Source: Alistipes sp. CAG:514
Lineage (GTDB): Bacteria > Bacteroidota > Bacteroidia > Bacteroidales > UBA932
NCBI GenBank assembly: GCA_000431015.1
Contig: HF986015.1
Coordinates: forward strand, 1 to 64,000
Direction of reading: 5' to 3'
Length of the DNA: 64,000 nt
Made by a program: the position numbers and the translations under genes. Position 1 is the first letter of the stretch, and the number at the start of each line of letters is the position of its first letter. The notes below the pieces were generated by a model, which saw only the letters and a list, made by a program, of their open reading frames with translations, had not been told where the DNA came from and did not search any database. Of this stretch, positions 18,778-27,365 are shown piece after piece.

Positions 18778-21700
18778 TTACTTACCGTAGTCGTAGATCT
18801 GAAGTTCGACAGGGCCGAGAAGGCCGGAAGGCTGAAGCTCGGAATCCTTGTTGAGGTAGGTCGCCGTCTGGAAGGTGAACCTCTCGTTGGCAGGAATGGC
18901 TTCCTTCTCTCCGATCACTCTGTTCCTCCAGCAGTTTACAACCTCCACCTCGATCGTGTTCACGCCCTTCCTGAGCAGGTTTGTGATGTTGAGCCTGTAA
19001 GGAGCCGTCCAGACACCGCCGGCATATTCACCGTTGACCTTTACCTTCGCCATCACCATGACCTTTCCCAGATCAACGTAGACCTCTCCCTGTGGCAGCT
19101 TCTTAAGCTTGAAGCTGTTGGTGTAGGTGGCGTCTCCGGAGAAATACTTGATCCTCAGATCGTCGCTGGTGGTCCAGTCATAGAGCGTGTCGAATGTGAC
19201 CGGTGCCTCAGGGCCGCCCCTCTTCTCCTGGAAAGCGACGGTCCAAGGGGTGTCGATGGTCGCTAGGACAGACTTCTCCGGATAGTTGCAGCCTTCGGAG
19301 ACCGCCTTGTCAGTGTCCTTCCTGAACACGATGAACGAGCTTTCGTAGGCTTCAAGCATCATCGGGACCTTGGTGGTCTTCGTGAGTGTCCTGTACTGCC
19401 TCAAGTCACGGACATCCTTGGTGAGCGGATTCCATAGCTCAGGAGTCTTGCCCTGCACGCGGAACAGGCCGTCGAATGAGATAGCCTTGTCTCCCTGGTT
19501 GGAGACGAAGTAATATTCCCCGTCCGCGAGTCTGAGATGGATGAACTGAATAGGCAGAGCCGGATCCTCCGTGGTGAAGTCAGGGGCGATGCCCAGATCG
19601 GCGAACACCTCCTCAAGCGAGGCGTCCTTGTAGATTCTGCCCTTGCCGTAGCTCACTGAGCGCGAGAACGGATCCGTGTTGTTTCTCCACATCCTGGCAG
19701 CGATGCCTCTTACCTTCACATCGCACTCCGGGTAGCCCTTCATGCTCGGAGATCTCTCCGGAGCCGGGCCAAGGATCACAAGACCGTCACGGACAAGCGT
19801 CTCAAGCTTTTCAAGGAGTTCCGGACGCATGGTCTTGATCTTAGGAAGAACGAGGACGGAGTACTGCATACCGCTTTCAAGGGTGAGTTTGCCATCCTTT
19901 ACACAGGCCTTCATGACCACATCGCTGTTGATGTAGTCGAACGAGAATCCCTCAGGAAGTTCCGGATCCTTCGTTCCGGTCATCTTAGGACAGTCTTCGC
20001 CAAGGAAGTAGGCGACATCGGCTACATAGCGTCCCTGCTGGAGCATGTAGTTGCAGCGCTTGATGTAGTCGTTGAACACGTCCAGCTGGGAGAACCAGGT
20101 GTTGTGACGATTGAACTCATTGCCGAACCATGCGTTGACGCCAGGCACTCTGTCGTCAGGCTGCTGTATGTAAAGATGGTACAGGGTAGCGTTGATGCCC
20201 TCGGTGAAGAAACGGTCACCCCGTTGTTTCATCTGGCCTGGATACTGTGTGAAGTCAGGCCCTCCGCAGGTGAAGCTCTCGGCCCAGACCTTACGCTTTC
20301 CGTAGATGTGGCCGCAGGATGAGGCCACCCGGTTCTCGATGTCGCCAAGGTCGCCGAAACTCCAGAACTCGCCGGCGATCTCATCGGACTGCGATCCGTA
20401 CTGGAGGAAGTCTCCAGGGAAGCCCCAATGGCCGTAGTTCTCAAGCCAGGTGGTCAGGCCATGCTCGTTGCTGACCTCACGAAGACCGCCCACATAGTTG
20501 TAGGACACCTCATCGGCGACAAGCCGCCTGAGATCCCAAAGGAAACGGTCGGACATGTCCTCGCTGCCGACCACCACACCACTCATGACAGGGATGAAAG
20601 GCACCGGATCGTAGCCGTAGGCCGCGATGAAATCCTCGATCATATTGTCGGTCCAGTTCTGGCCTCCTGTCTCGTAGCTGTCCTCCACACAGACCTTGAA
20701 CGTCTTTCTGTCCTCGGCAGGGATCCTCTTCAGTATCTGGCCGAGATAGTTGTCAAAGTGTGTGCGTATGTGCTTCTTGCTCATCTTGTCCGTCTCAAGT
20801 CCGGTTCCCTCCACAGGCGCCGGGGAACAGAGCGTGCCGGTAGGAAGCATGGCCGTCCTCATGACCACCCAGTCGCCTGCCGGAACATCCCAGACGAGCG
20901 TCCCGTCTTCGGACACATTGGCGGTTATGTCCTTGACCTCACTTTCAGGAACACCCTCATAGTCAGGCTGATCCCTCCACATGTAGGCATCCCACATAGG
21001 ATGCGGTGTCTGCCACATCTTTGAGAGGGACTTCTCTGGGTATCTCTCCACGGCCGGTTTGTCGGACAGGGTGACGCTCTTCACGACCCCAGGCTTGACC
21101 TTGAGGACAAACTCGCCCGCGACCGTCTCGGGGATAGAGATCACAACTGGAGCGAATGGCTCGAAACCGACATTCGTGTCGGAACGGCTCCTGTCGATAA
21201 GGAACTCCTCGACAAGTGTGAGTTCTCCGCCTTTCCTCGCGTAGAGAGACGCCTCGCTGACAACCTCCTTATCGACAGGCTTGATGAAGACCGAACGCAC
21301 GACTGCCTCCTTGCCGGCCTTGAATGTGATGGTTCCGTCTTCGGCCACCTCGGACGCGAAGCTGACGGAGGCAGCTGACAGAGGATAGGCAAGAACCCTG
21401 ACAGGCTGCGCGTCCTTTCCGAGCTCACGAAGTTTCCCGTTGAACCTCACCGGACCGGAAACCGTGTCCTTCACATAGCCAAGATACCTCATCGCCTGCG
21501 ATGGCTCGACCCAAGGGCCGCCGCTCTGGCTCCATCCAGGACTGTTGAACATACCGATCTCGATGCCGAGCTCGCCCGCGGTCTTGAACATCGTGTGAAG
21601 GATGTCCCACCATTCGTCCGTGAACATCCTGACCGGACCCTGAGGAGCGCCCTGCCCCTCGCCGATCATGCCGATGAAGGCCCTGTTGATGCCTACAGAC

Positions 21701-21900
21701 TTCATTGCCTGGAGATCCTTTACGACTCCTTCCTTGGACATGTTCCCGGCAACCCAGTACCAGTAGATGCCAAGTTGCTGACTCTCAGGAGTGTCCTTGA
21801 AGTTCTTCTCAACTGTACTGATGCTGTCCTGGGCGAAGGCTGATCCGCCCAGAAGCAGAAAGACGGCTACAAGCCATCTGAATTTTTTAACCATAATCAT
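18778..21900 (-). CDS. GH106-type alpha-L-rhamnosidase family glycoside hydrolase
   Basis: 1040 residues. The signal peptide ends near residue 24 (GGSAFAQ), so it is exported. The N-terminal third is the family-106-like TIM-barrel region, with GIYWYWVAGNMSKEGVVKDLQAM near residue 45 and GIEIGMFNSPGWSQSGGPW near 118. Further on are FKVCVEDSYETGGQNWTDN and the C-terminal galactose-binding-like beta-sandwich (VYVDLGKVMVMAKVKVNGEY). It would remove terminal rhamnose from plant or bacterial polysaccharides. It stands alone without SusC/SusD partners. Family placement is from recognisable segments; the substrate is not proven, and a GH2-like relative is the main alternative. Confidence 0.8.
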   Translation of the reverse strand: MIMVKKFRWLVAVFLLLGGSAFAQDSISTVEKNFKDTPESQQLGIYWYWVAGNMSKEGVVKDLQAMKSVGINRAFIGMIGEGQGAPQGPVRMFTDEWWDILHTMFKTAGELGIEIGMFNSPGWSQSGGPWVEPSQAMRYLGYVKDTVSGPVRFNGKLRELGKDAQPVRVLAYPLSAASVSFASEVAEDGTITFKAGKEAVVRSVFIKPVDKEVVSEASLYARKGGELTLVEEFLIDRSRSDTNVGFEPFAPVVISIPETVAGEFVLKVKPGVVKSVTLSDKPAVERYPEKSLSKMWQTPHPMWDAYMWRDQPDYEGVPESEVKDITANVSEDGTLVWDVPAGDWVVMRTAMLPTGTLCSPAPVEGTGLETDKMSKKHIRTHFDNYLGQILKRIPAEDRKTFKVCVEDSYETGGQNWTDNMIEDFIAAYGYDPVPFIPVMSGVVVGSEDMSDRFLWDLRRLVADEVSYNYVGGLREVSNEHGLTTWLENYGHWGFPGDFLQYGSQSDEIAGEFWSFGDLGDIENRVASSCGHIYGKRKVWAESFTCGGPDFTQYPGQMKQRGDRFFTEGINATLYHLYIQQPDDRVPGVNAWFGNEFNRHNTWFSQLDVFNDYIKRCNYMLQQGRYVADVAYFLGEDCPKMTGTKDPELPEGFSFDYINSDVVMKACVKDGKLTLESGMQYSVLVLPKIKTMRPELLEKLETLVRDGLVILGPAPERSPSMKGYPECDVKVRGIAARMWRNNTDPFSRSVSYGKGRIYKDASLEEVFADLGIAPDFTTEDPALPIQFIHLRLADGEYYFVSNQGDKAISFDGLFRVQGKTPELWNPLTKDVRDLRQYRTLTKTTKVPMMLEAYESSFIVFRKDTDKAVSEGCNYPEKSVLATIDTPWTVAFQEKRGGPEAPVTFDTLYDWTTSDDLRIKYFSGDATYTNSFKLKKLPQGEVYVDLGKVMVMAKVKVNGEYAGGVWTAPYRLNITNLLRKGVNTIEVEVVNCWRNRVIGEKEAIPANERFTFQTATYLNKDSELQPSGLLGPVELQIYDYGK

Positions 21901-22254
21901 TTATTTTGGAATATTACATCCTAAGTAACTCTTTGTAATCCCTAAAGATCATCAATTTATTTTTAAACGCTTACTAAAAGTGGTTTTTTCAAATTTAGAA
22001 AATAATCTAAACGGGCTGCAATTATTATCAAAATGTAAATGCCAATTATCAAAATGCCAATACCACCGCAGAGCGGATTCGAGGGAGACTCCGCCCACAT
22101 AACCAACGAAGGTAGGCGAGAGACGTAAAGTCTGGTGCGAACGGCATAAAATTCGTACTATATTCTTTTAAAAGTGTTATTTTTGTGGTTGAGAGCCATG
22201 CCGCCGGGCAACCGCGCGACAGCGACGGCTCCAATCTGCGGAGAAAGAAAGAAC
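21901..22254. other. divergent intergenic region between GH106 and TPR genes
   Basis: 354 bp without a gene. It holds GTAATCCCTAAA (21936-21947) and CGCTTAC (21968-21974), the end motifs of a small repeat family also seen near 13.4 and 54.9 kb. Two copies of ATTATCAAAATG lie 21 bp apart (22024-22035, 22045-22056). A TATTTTTG -7 box (22178-22185) gives the rightward TPR operon a roughly 60-nt leader. No structured RNA was recognised. Confidence 0.5.
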
Positions 22255-23925
22255 ATGAAGGTGAAAAGGATTATTATGATGGTTCTGGCCGGGATGCTGA
22301 TGGCGTGCGGCCTGGGATATTCACAGAACAACAACAAGATAGGGAAAAGGATTGACGGCGAGCTGATTGATGCGGTCTCGGCGCTGGACGAAGGGCAGTA
22401 CAAGGAGGCGCAGGTGACGCTGGAGAGGATACTGACGGCTGATCCACGGAACGACGCCGCACAGTACTACCTTGGCATGTGCCGGCTCTACGCCAACGAC
22501 CTGGACGGCGCGAAGACGGCTTTCAAGAAGGCCTCTGAACTGGATCCCGGGAACTTCTGGTACAGGGAAAGGCTCGCGCGGACATATTCATTGACAGGAG
22601 AGGACGATCTGACCATCGCGACCTACGAAGATCTGCTGAAGGACTATCCCAAGAAGGATGACATCTATTTCACCCTTGTCAACCTCTACCTCAAGCAGAG
22701 CCAGTACGACAAGGCTCTCGGCGCGCTCGACCAGATCGAGGCCGTGTTCGGCAAGAGCGAGAACGTGACCGCCACGAAGTACGACATCCTTCTTCGGCAG
22801 AACAAGCCGGAGGAAGCGTTCAAGGTTCTCACGGATTTCAACAAGGAGTTCTCCTCGCCCTATGTCCTGACCAAGCTCGGGGATCATTCGATGGCGGAGT
22901 ACAAGGACACCGCCGCCCTGGCCTACTACCAGGAGGCTCTTGATCTCCAGGGCGGCTACATGCCGGCCCTGCTCGGAGAGTCGGAGGTCTACAGGACACG
23001 CAGGAACTTCCCGGAGTTCTTCAAGACCCTGAACAGGTTCATGGCCAATGACGAGACCGACACCCAGGTCAAGACCCAGTACCTGAATATGCTTGTGACA
23101 CGGACTGACCACAGGTTCCTGCAGAGCGTGAAGCCGCAGATCGACTCGCTGTACGACAACCTCGTCGCCCATCATCCGACCGACAGCACGGCTCTCATGG
23201 CCGCCGGACTCTACTGGTACTCGTCCGGCAAGGCTGACAAGGCCAAGGATCTTATTCATAAGAACATGGCCTTGTACCCTGACAATCTGGAAGCAGCCAT
23301 CGCCTACGCCCAGCTTCTGGTGTACATGAAGCAGTGGGGCGAGTTGGAGAGCGAATGCGACAGCGCCATGGTCAGATTCCCTAAGGAGACGGTGTTCCTG
23401 GACATCAAGAACCTGGCGTGCTTCAACAGGAAGGATTGGCAAGGCATCATCGACAACAACAAGAGAATCATAGAGATAGCCCAGGGCGACACCTCCCTTA
23501 CCATCCCGGCTCTCGCCACGATAGGCGACATGTACCACGAACTGGGGAAAGAGAAGGAGGCCTTCAAAGTCTACACCAAGGTTCTGAAACTGAACCCGGA
23601 CTACGCTCCCGCGCTGAACAACTACGCCTATTACCTGGCTCTCAAAGGCGCCAAGCTAAAGAAAGCGTGCGCGATGAGCAGGAAGACGGTCGAGAAGGAG
23701 CCGGATAACCCGACCTACCTTGACACCTACGGATGGATCCTCCATCTTCTGAAAAGGGACAAGGAGGCGAAGGCTCAGTTCAAGCACGCGATGCTCTACG
23801 GGGGCAAGGAAAGCGCCACATGCCTGGAACACTACTCAATTGTGCTTGAGGCGCTAGGGGAAACCGATCTGGCGAAAGTCTACAAGACGCAGGCGGAGAA
23901 TAAAAAAGCGGAAGGAAAGGAATGA
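22255..23925 (+). CDS. tetratricopeptide-repeat protein, exported
   Basis: 556 residues from the ATG at 22255. The frame is open to 22174, but that extension is GC-rich, uncharged nonsense and precedes the signal sequence. Signal with a possible lipobox (MLMAC) followed by GYSQ. About a dozen TPR units fill the rest (for example GQYKEAQVTLERILTADP and CRLYANDLDGAKTAFKKASELDP). TPR arrays scaffold protein complexes. In Bacteroidales this gene commonly precedes an EnvC-like gene, as here with a 4-bp ATGA overlap, suggesting a cell-division or outer-membrane assembly role. The specific partner is unknown. Confidence 0.85.
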   Translation: MKVKRIIMMVLAGMLMACGLGYSQNNNKIGKRIDGELIDAVSALDEGQYKEAQVTLERILTADPRNDAAQYYLGMCRLYANDLDGAKTAFKKASELDPGNFWYRERLARTYSLTGEDDLTIATYEDLLKDYPKKDDIYFTLVNLYLKQSQYDKALGALDQIEAVFGKSENVTATKYDILLRQNKPEEAFKVLTDFNKEFSSPYVLTKLGDHSMAEYKDTAALAYYQEALDLQGGYMPALLGESEVYRTRRNFPEFFKTLNRFMANDETDTQVKTQYLNMLVTRTDHRFLQSVKPQIDSLYDNLVAHHPTDSTALMAAGLYWYSSGKADKAKDLIHKNMALYPDNLEAAIAYAQLLVYMKQWGELESECDSAMVRFPKETVFLDIKNLACFNRKDWQGIIDNNKRIIEIAQGDTSLTIPALATIGDMYHELGKEKEAFKVYTKVLKLNPDYAPALNNYAYYLALKGAKLKKACAMSRKTVEKEPDNPTYLDTYGWILHLLKRDKEAKAQFKHAMLYGGKESATCLEHYSIVLEALGETDLAKVYKTQAENKKAEGKE

Positions 23926-25124
23926 GGAAGAGATTAGGGATATTCATGCTCACGCTCCTGGCCGCCTTGTGGTGGCAGACACCGGCATATTCACAGGACA
24001 CGAGATCACAGGAGGCCCGCAGGGCGCGGCTTCAGAAGGAGATCGCCATTCTCGACGAGCAGATCCGGAGCAACGCGTCCCAAAGCGCCAACGCCCTGAG
24101 CCGGCTCACACTGATCAGCGGCAAGGTCAACTCCCGAAAGAAGCTGATCGAGGAAAGCGACCGGATGATTTCTGAATATTCAGACTCCATCGCCGTGAAG
24201 GAGAAGGAGATAAAGGCTCTGACAGCGCGTATGGACACTCTTTCGTACCACTACGCCAAGCTTGTGAGGGGCGCCTACGTGAACCGGAGTCCCAAGGTCT
24301 GGTACATGTACATCCTCGCGAGTGACGACGTGGGTCAGGCGTTCCGGAGGTACGGCTACCTCAGGGATCTTTCCAAGCAGATGAACGTTCAGGCCTCCAA
24401 AATCAAGGAGGTGCAGTCCACGCTTGAAAGGGAGAGCGAGGTTCTCTCGTCGATGAGGAAAGAGGCCGAATCCATCCGCGCGCAGAGGATGTCGGAGATG
24501 AGCAAGCTGCAGGCGGAGGAGAATGATTCCCGGATGCTTGTCAACAAGCTTAAGAAAAACAAGAGAAAGTACCAGCAGGACATTTCCAAGAAGCAGCGAG
24601 AGGTGGAGGCTCTGAACAGGGAGATCGCAAGAATCATCCGTGAGGCCACCGAGGACGGCAAGTCCGGCAAAAAAGGTTCGTCGTCCAAGGAGCGCAAACC
24701 TATCGACTACACCCTCGCCAAGAAGTTCGAGGCCAACAAGGGCAAGCTTCCGTGGCCGGCTGAAGGGCCTGTGGTCGATCATTTCGGGCAACGATTCCAT
24801 CCGGTCTACACGAACCTCAAGCTTCCTTTCAACAACGGTGTCAACATCGCGCTAAAGGCCGGGACACAGGTCAAGGCCGTGTTCGACGGAGTAGTGAAGC
24901 AGATTGTCGTGATGCCGGGCTACAAGAAATGCGTCCTGGTCCAGCACGGGAACTACTTCTCGTTCTACTGCAAGCTGGGCAGTGTAAGCGTCAAGGCCGG
25001 CGACAAGATCAGGACCGGCCAGGTGGTCGGCACGGTGGACACCATAGGAGGAGAGACGCAGCTACATTTCCAGATCTGGTCCGGGCGCACCCCACAGAAT
25101 CCTGAAACCTGGCTGAGACCTTAG
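23922..25124 (+). CDS. EnvC-like murein hydrolase activator (degenerate M23/LytM domain)
   Basis: 400 residues. Signal peptide (ends about TPAYSQ). Two long coiled-coil stretches (about residues 28-110 and 150-245). A C-terminal LytM domain from about 285. The zinc-ligand motif HxxxD is replaced by NNGVNI and the last HxH by LHF, so the domain should not hydrolyse peptidoglycan itself. Like EnvC it probably activates amidases during septum splitting. The start overlaps the TPR gene by four bases; tsaE follows after 6 bp. Confidence 0.88.
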   Translation: MRKRLGIFMLTLLAALWWQTPAYSQDTRSQEARRARLQKEIAILDEQIRSNASQSANALSRLTLISGKVNSRKKLIEESDRMISEYSDSIAVKEKEIKALTARMDTLSYHYAKLVRGAYVNRSPKVWYMYILASDDVGQAFRRYGYLRDLSKQMNVQASKIKEVQSTLERESEVLSSMRKEAESIRAQRMSEMSKLQAEENDSRMLVNKLKKNKRKYQQDISKKQREVEALNREIARIIREATEDGKSGKKGSSSKERKPIDYTLAKKFEANKGKLPWPAEGPVVDHFGQRFHPVYTNLKLPFNNGVNIALKAGTQVKAVFDGVVKQIVVMPGYKKCVLVQHGNYFSFYCKLGSVSVKAGDKIRTGQVVGTVDTIGGETQLHFQIWSGRTPQNPETWLRP

Positions 25125-25130
25125 ATTATC

Positions 25131-25556
25131 ATGAGACACGAGATCATCATAAAAGACCTGCAGGACATTGACAGAGCCGCGGGCGAGTTCCTTTCCCGGA
25201 CGGAAGGGCACAATATTCTTGCGTTCTACGCTCCTATGGGGGCGGGCAAGACGACATTCACTACAGCGGTGTGCCGCCGCCTGGGAGTGCGCGAGGACGC
25301 TGTCAGCTCACCGACCTTCGCGATTGTCAACGAGTACCGCACCGGCTCCGGCGAACCGATGTACCATTTTGATTTCTACCGCATTACCAAGATCTCCGAA
25401 GCGCTCGACATCGGTTTCTACGACTACATCGACAGCGGATGCCTCTGCATTATGGAATGGCCGGAAAACATCGAGGAGATCCTTCCGGAAGAGACGCTCC
25501 GGATCCACATCACCGTCAATCCGGACGAGTCCCGCACCGTTTCATGGGAGGACTGA
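25131..25556 (+). CDS. tsaE: tRNA t6A37 biosynthesis ATPase TsaE
   Basis: 141 residues, the usual length. Walker A APMGAGKTTFT near residue 36, the threonine-rich switch SSPTFAIVNEY, the YHFDFYRI strand and the C-terminal IMEWPENI motif. With TsaB and TsaD it adds threonylcarbamoyl to A37 of ANN-decoding tRNAs in the cytoplasm. Last gene of the TPR-envC-tsaE run and convergent with the comM-like gene, 12 bp apart. Confidence 0.95.
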   Translation: MRHEIIIKDLQDIDRAAGEFLSRTEGHNILAFYAPMGAGKTTFTTAVCRRLGVREDAVSSPTFAIVNEYRTGSGEPMYHFDFYRITKISEALDIGFYDYIDSGCLCIMEWPENIEEILPEETLRIHITVNPDESRTVSWED

Positions 25557-25568
25557 CCCTGGAAGGCA

Positions 25569-27140
25569 TCACAGACTGTCCAGGTTCAGACGGTCGAGGA
25601 AGCGGTAGCCCGCGGCCTCACGGAGATATTCAGGCCTGATGTCCCGTGACATCTCAAGATCCGCGATGGTTCTCGCGACCTTGAGGATCCTTGAATATGC
25701 CCGGGCGGACAATCCAAGCCTCCCAATCAGCACCTCCATCACTTTCCGGCACTCCTCGTCCAGCGGACAATGCTTCTCCAGAAGGCGGTTGCTCATCTCG
25801 GCGTTCGTGAATATCCCGTCCTCGGCGAACCGCTGCTTCTGCAGGGTCCTGGCTTTGAGGACCCGACCGGCCACAACCTCGCTGGACTCGCCTTTCTTCC
25901 GTCCCACAAGCTTCACGGTGTCAACAGGATGGAGCCAAAGCTGGATGTCTATGCGATCCATGACCGGGCCAGAGAGCTTGGAGAGATAATTCAGCCTTTG
26001 ACCCGGAGTGCAACGGCACCGGTCACCCTCGCCGTAGTAGCCGCACGGGCAGGGATTCGAAGCCGCTACCAGCATGAAAGAAGCGGGGTATTCCAACTTT
26101 GACCTTAGCCTTGAGATTGTGACTTTCCTATCCTCCATCGGGCCACGGAGAGCCTCCAGCACGGATTTCGGCATCTGGCCGTACTCATCAAGGAACAGGA
26201 TTCCGTTCTCGGCCAGGGTCACCTCACCGGGACGGATGTCGGCGCCAGCGCCGCCACCGATGATCGCGGGCAGCGAGGCGCTGTAGTGCGGGGCACGGAA
26301 AGGTCTCGTCCGTATAAGGCCGATCTGGGAGCCTTTCATCCCCGCCACCGAGTAGATCTTGCTCGTGACGATGGCCTCCTCCGTAGTCATCGGCGGAAGG
26401 ATTCCGGCCATCGCCTTGGCCAGCGAACTCTTGCCGCTTCCCGGCGGGCCGACCATGATGAGATTGTGTCCTCCCGCCGCCGCGATCTCCACACCCCTCT
26501 TGGCACCCTCCTGCCCGATGATCTCGGAGAAATCCATCACATCCTGACCGCCCGGCCTTTTCGCACGCTGGACATTTCTCGCCAGTTTCCTGTAAAGCCG
26601 TGTGTTCCAGACAAGAAGATCACTGCAATCCTCATTACCCTCAAGGATTCTCAGCACATCTGTAAGTGTCTCGACACCGAAAACCGACAGATCCCTGCAC
26701 TCCGTCGCCTCCAGCGCCGAGCGGATCGGGAGGATGCACCCGGATATTCCCATCTCCACCGCAAGGTCTGCTATCGGCAACGCCCCCTGCACCTCCCTCA
26801 CAGATCCATCCAGGCCCAGTTCCCCCATTATAAGGTACCTGTCAAGACCCGGAAAGCTTTTCTGCCCTGAAGCCGCGATGATGCCGACGGCGATCGGCAG
26901 GTCGTACCCGCTTCCGTTCTTCCGCACGTCCGCCGGAGCCAGATTGATCACTATCTTCTTGCCAGGAATCCTGAAACCCAGCGACTGAAGGGCAGTCACT
27001 GTCCTCAGAAGGCTCTCCTTGACAGCCACATCCGCAAGTCCGACAAGATGTATTCCTATACCATGCGTTATGTCCACCTCCACGGTGACGGGGACAGCCT
27101 CGATGCCGACGCACTTCGCCCCAAGAATGTCTATCAACAT
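25569..27140 (-). CDS. YifB/ComM-family Mg-chelatase-like AAA ATPase
   Basis: 523 residues. N-terminal Lon-protease-like S5 domain (about 1-120). A central AAA+ module with Walker A VGPPGSGKSSLAKAMAG near residue 232 and Walker B ILFLDEYGQ near 316. A C-terminal Mg-chelatase subdomain with the zinc-like CPCGYYGEGDRCRC cluster near 365. ComM is a hexameric helicase promoting branch migration during natural transformation, and many non-competent species keep it. Monocistronic. A promoter was not identified in the AT-rich 27141-27300 region. Confidence 0.93.
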   Translation of the reverse strand: MLIDILGAKCVGIEAVPVTVEVDITHGIGIHLVGLADVAVKESLLRTVTALQSLGFRIPGKKIVINLAPADVRKNGSGYDLPIAVGIIAASGQKSFPGLDRYLIMGELGLDGSVREVQGALPIADLAVEMGISGCILPIRSALEATECRDLSVFGVETLTDVLRILEGNEDCSDLLVWNTRLYRKLARNVQRAKRPGGQDVMDFSEIIGQEGAKRGVEIAAAGGHNLIMVGPPGSGKSSLAKAMAGILPPMTTEEAIVTSKIYSVAGMKGSQIGLIRTRPFRAPHYSASLPAIIGGGAGADIRPGEVTLAENGILFLDEYGQMPKSVLEALRGPMEDRKVTISRLRSKLEYPASFMLVAASNPCPCGYYGEGDRCRCTPGQRLNYLSKLSGPVMDRIDIQLWLHPVDTVKLVGRKKGESSEVVAGRVLKARTLQKQRFAEDGIFTNAEMSNRLLEKHCPLDEECRKVMEVLIGRLGLSARAYSRILKVARTIADLEMSRDIRPEYLREAAGYRFLDRLNLDSL

Positions 27141-27300
27141 AGTTTGAGTTCATTTGTACACCGGCAAAAATGGCACAACAAAACGTAAATTTTCTAAAGA
27201 AACAGAAATTTCGTCATAAAAAACAGAAATATTTTTTCTTTATGGTCAAATAAGATGGGAAGATCACTGTTTTTGCGTTACCCGAATATGTTAATTTATT

Positions 27301-27340
27301 GTTACAACGGTAACGTTGAAGGCATTTTTGAGTATCTTTG
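27301..27340 (+). promoter_or_regulatory. nucleoside kinase promoter with overlapping palindromes
   Basis: -7 box TATCTTTG (27333-27340). Just upstream are two overlapping inverted repeats, GTTAC-AACG-GTAAC (27301-27314) and CAACG-GTAA-CGTTG (27305-27318), near where -33 contacts would be. The N5-AACG-N5 form is the same as that at the ribokinase promoter. Confidence 0.45.
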
Positions 27341-27365
27341 AAAGATTTTTATAGCAAAAACGGAA

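Noticed and set aside
18778..21900. polysaccharide utilisation locus around the rhamnosidase
   Set aside because: No SusC/SusD pair, sulfatase or sensor gene adjoins; it is a single gene.
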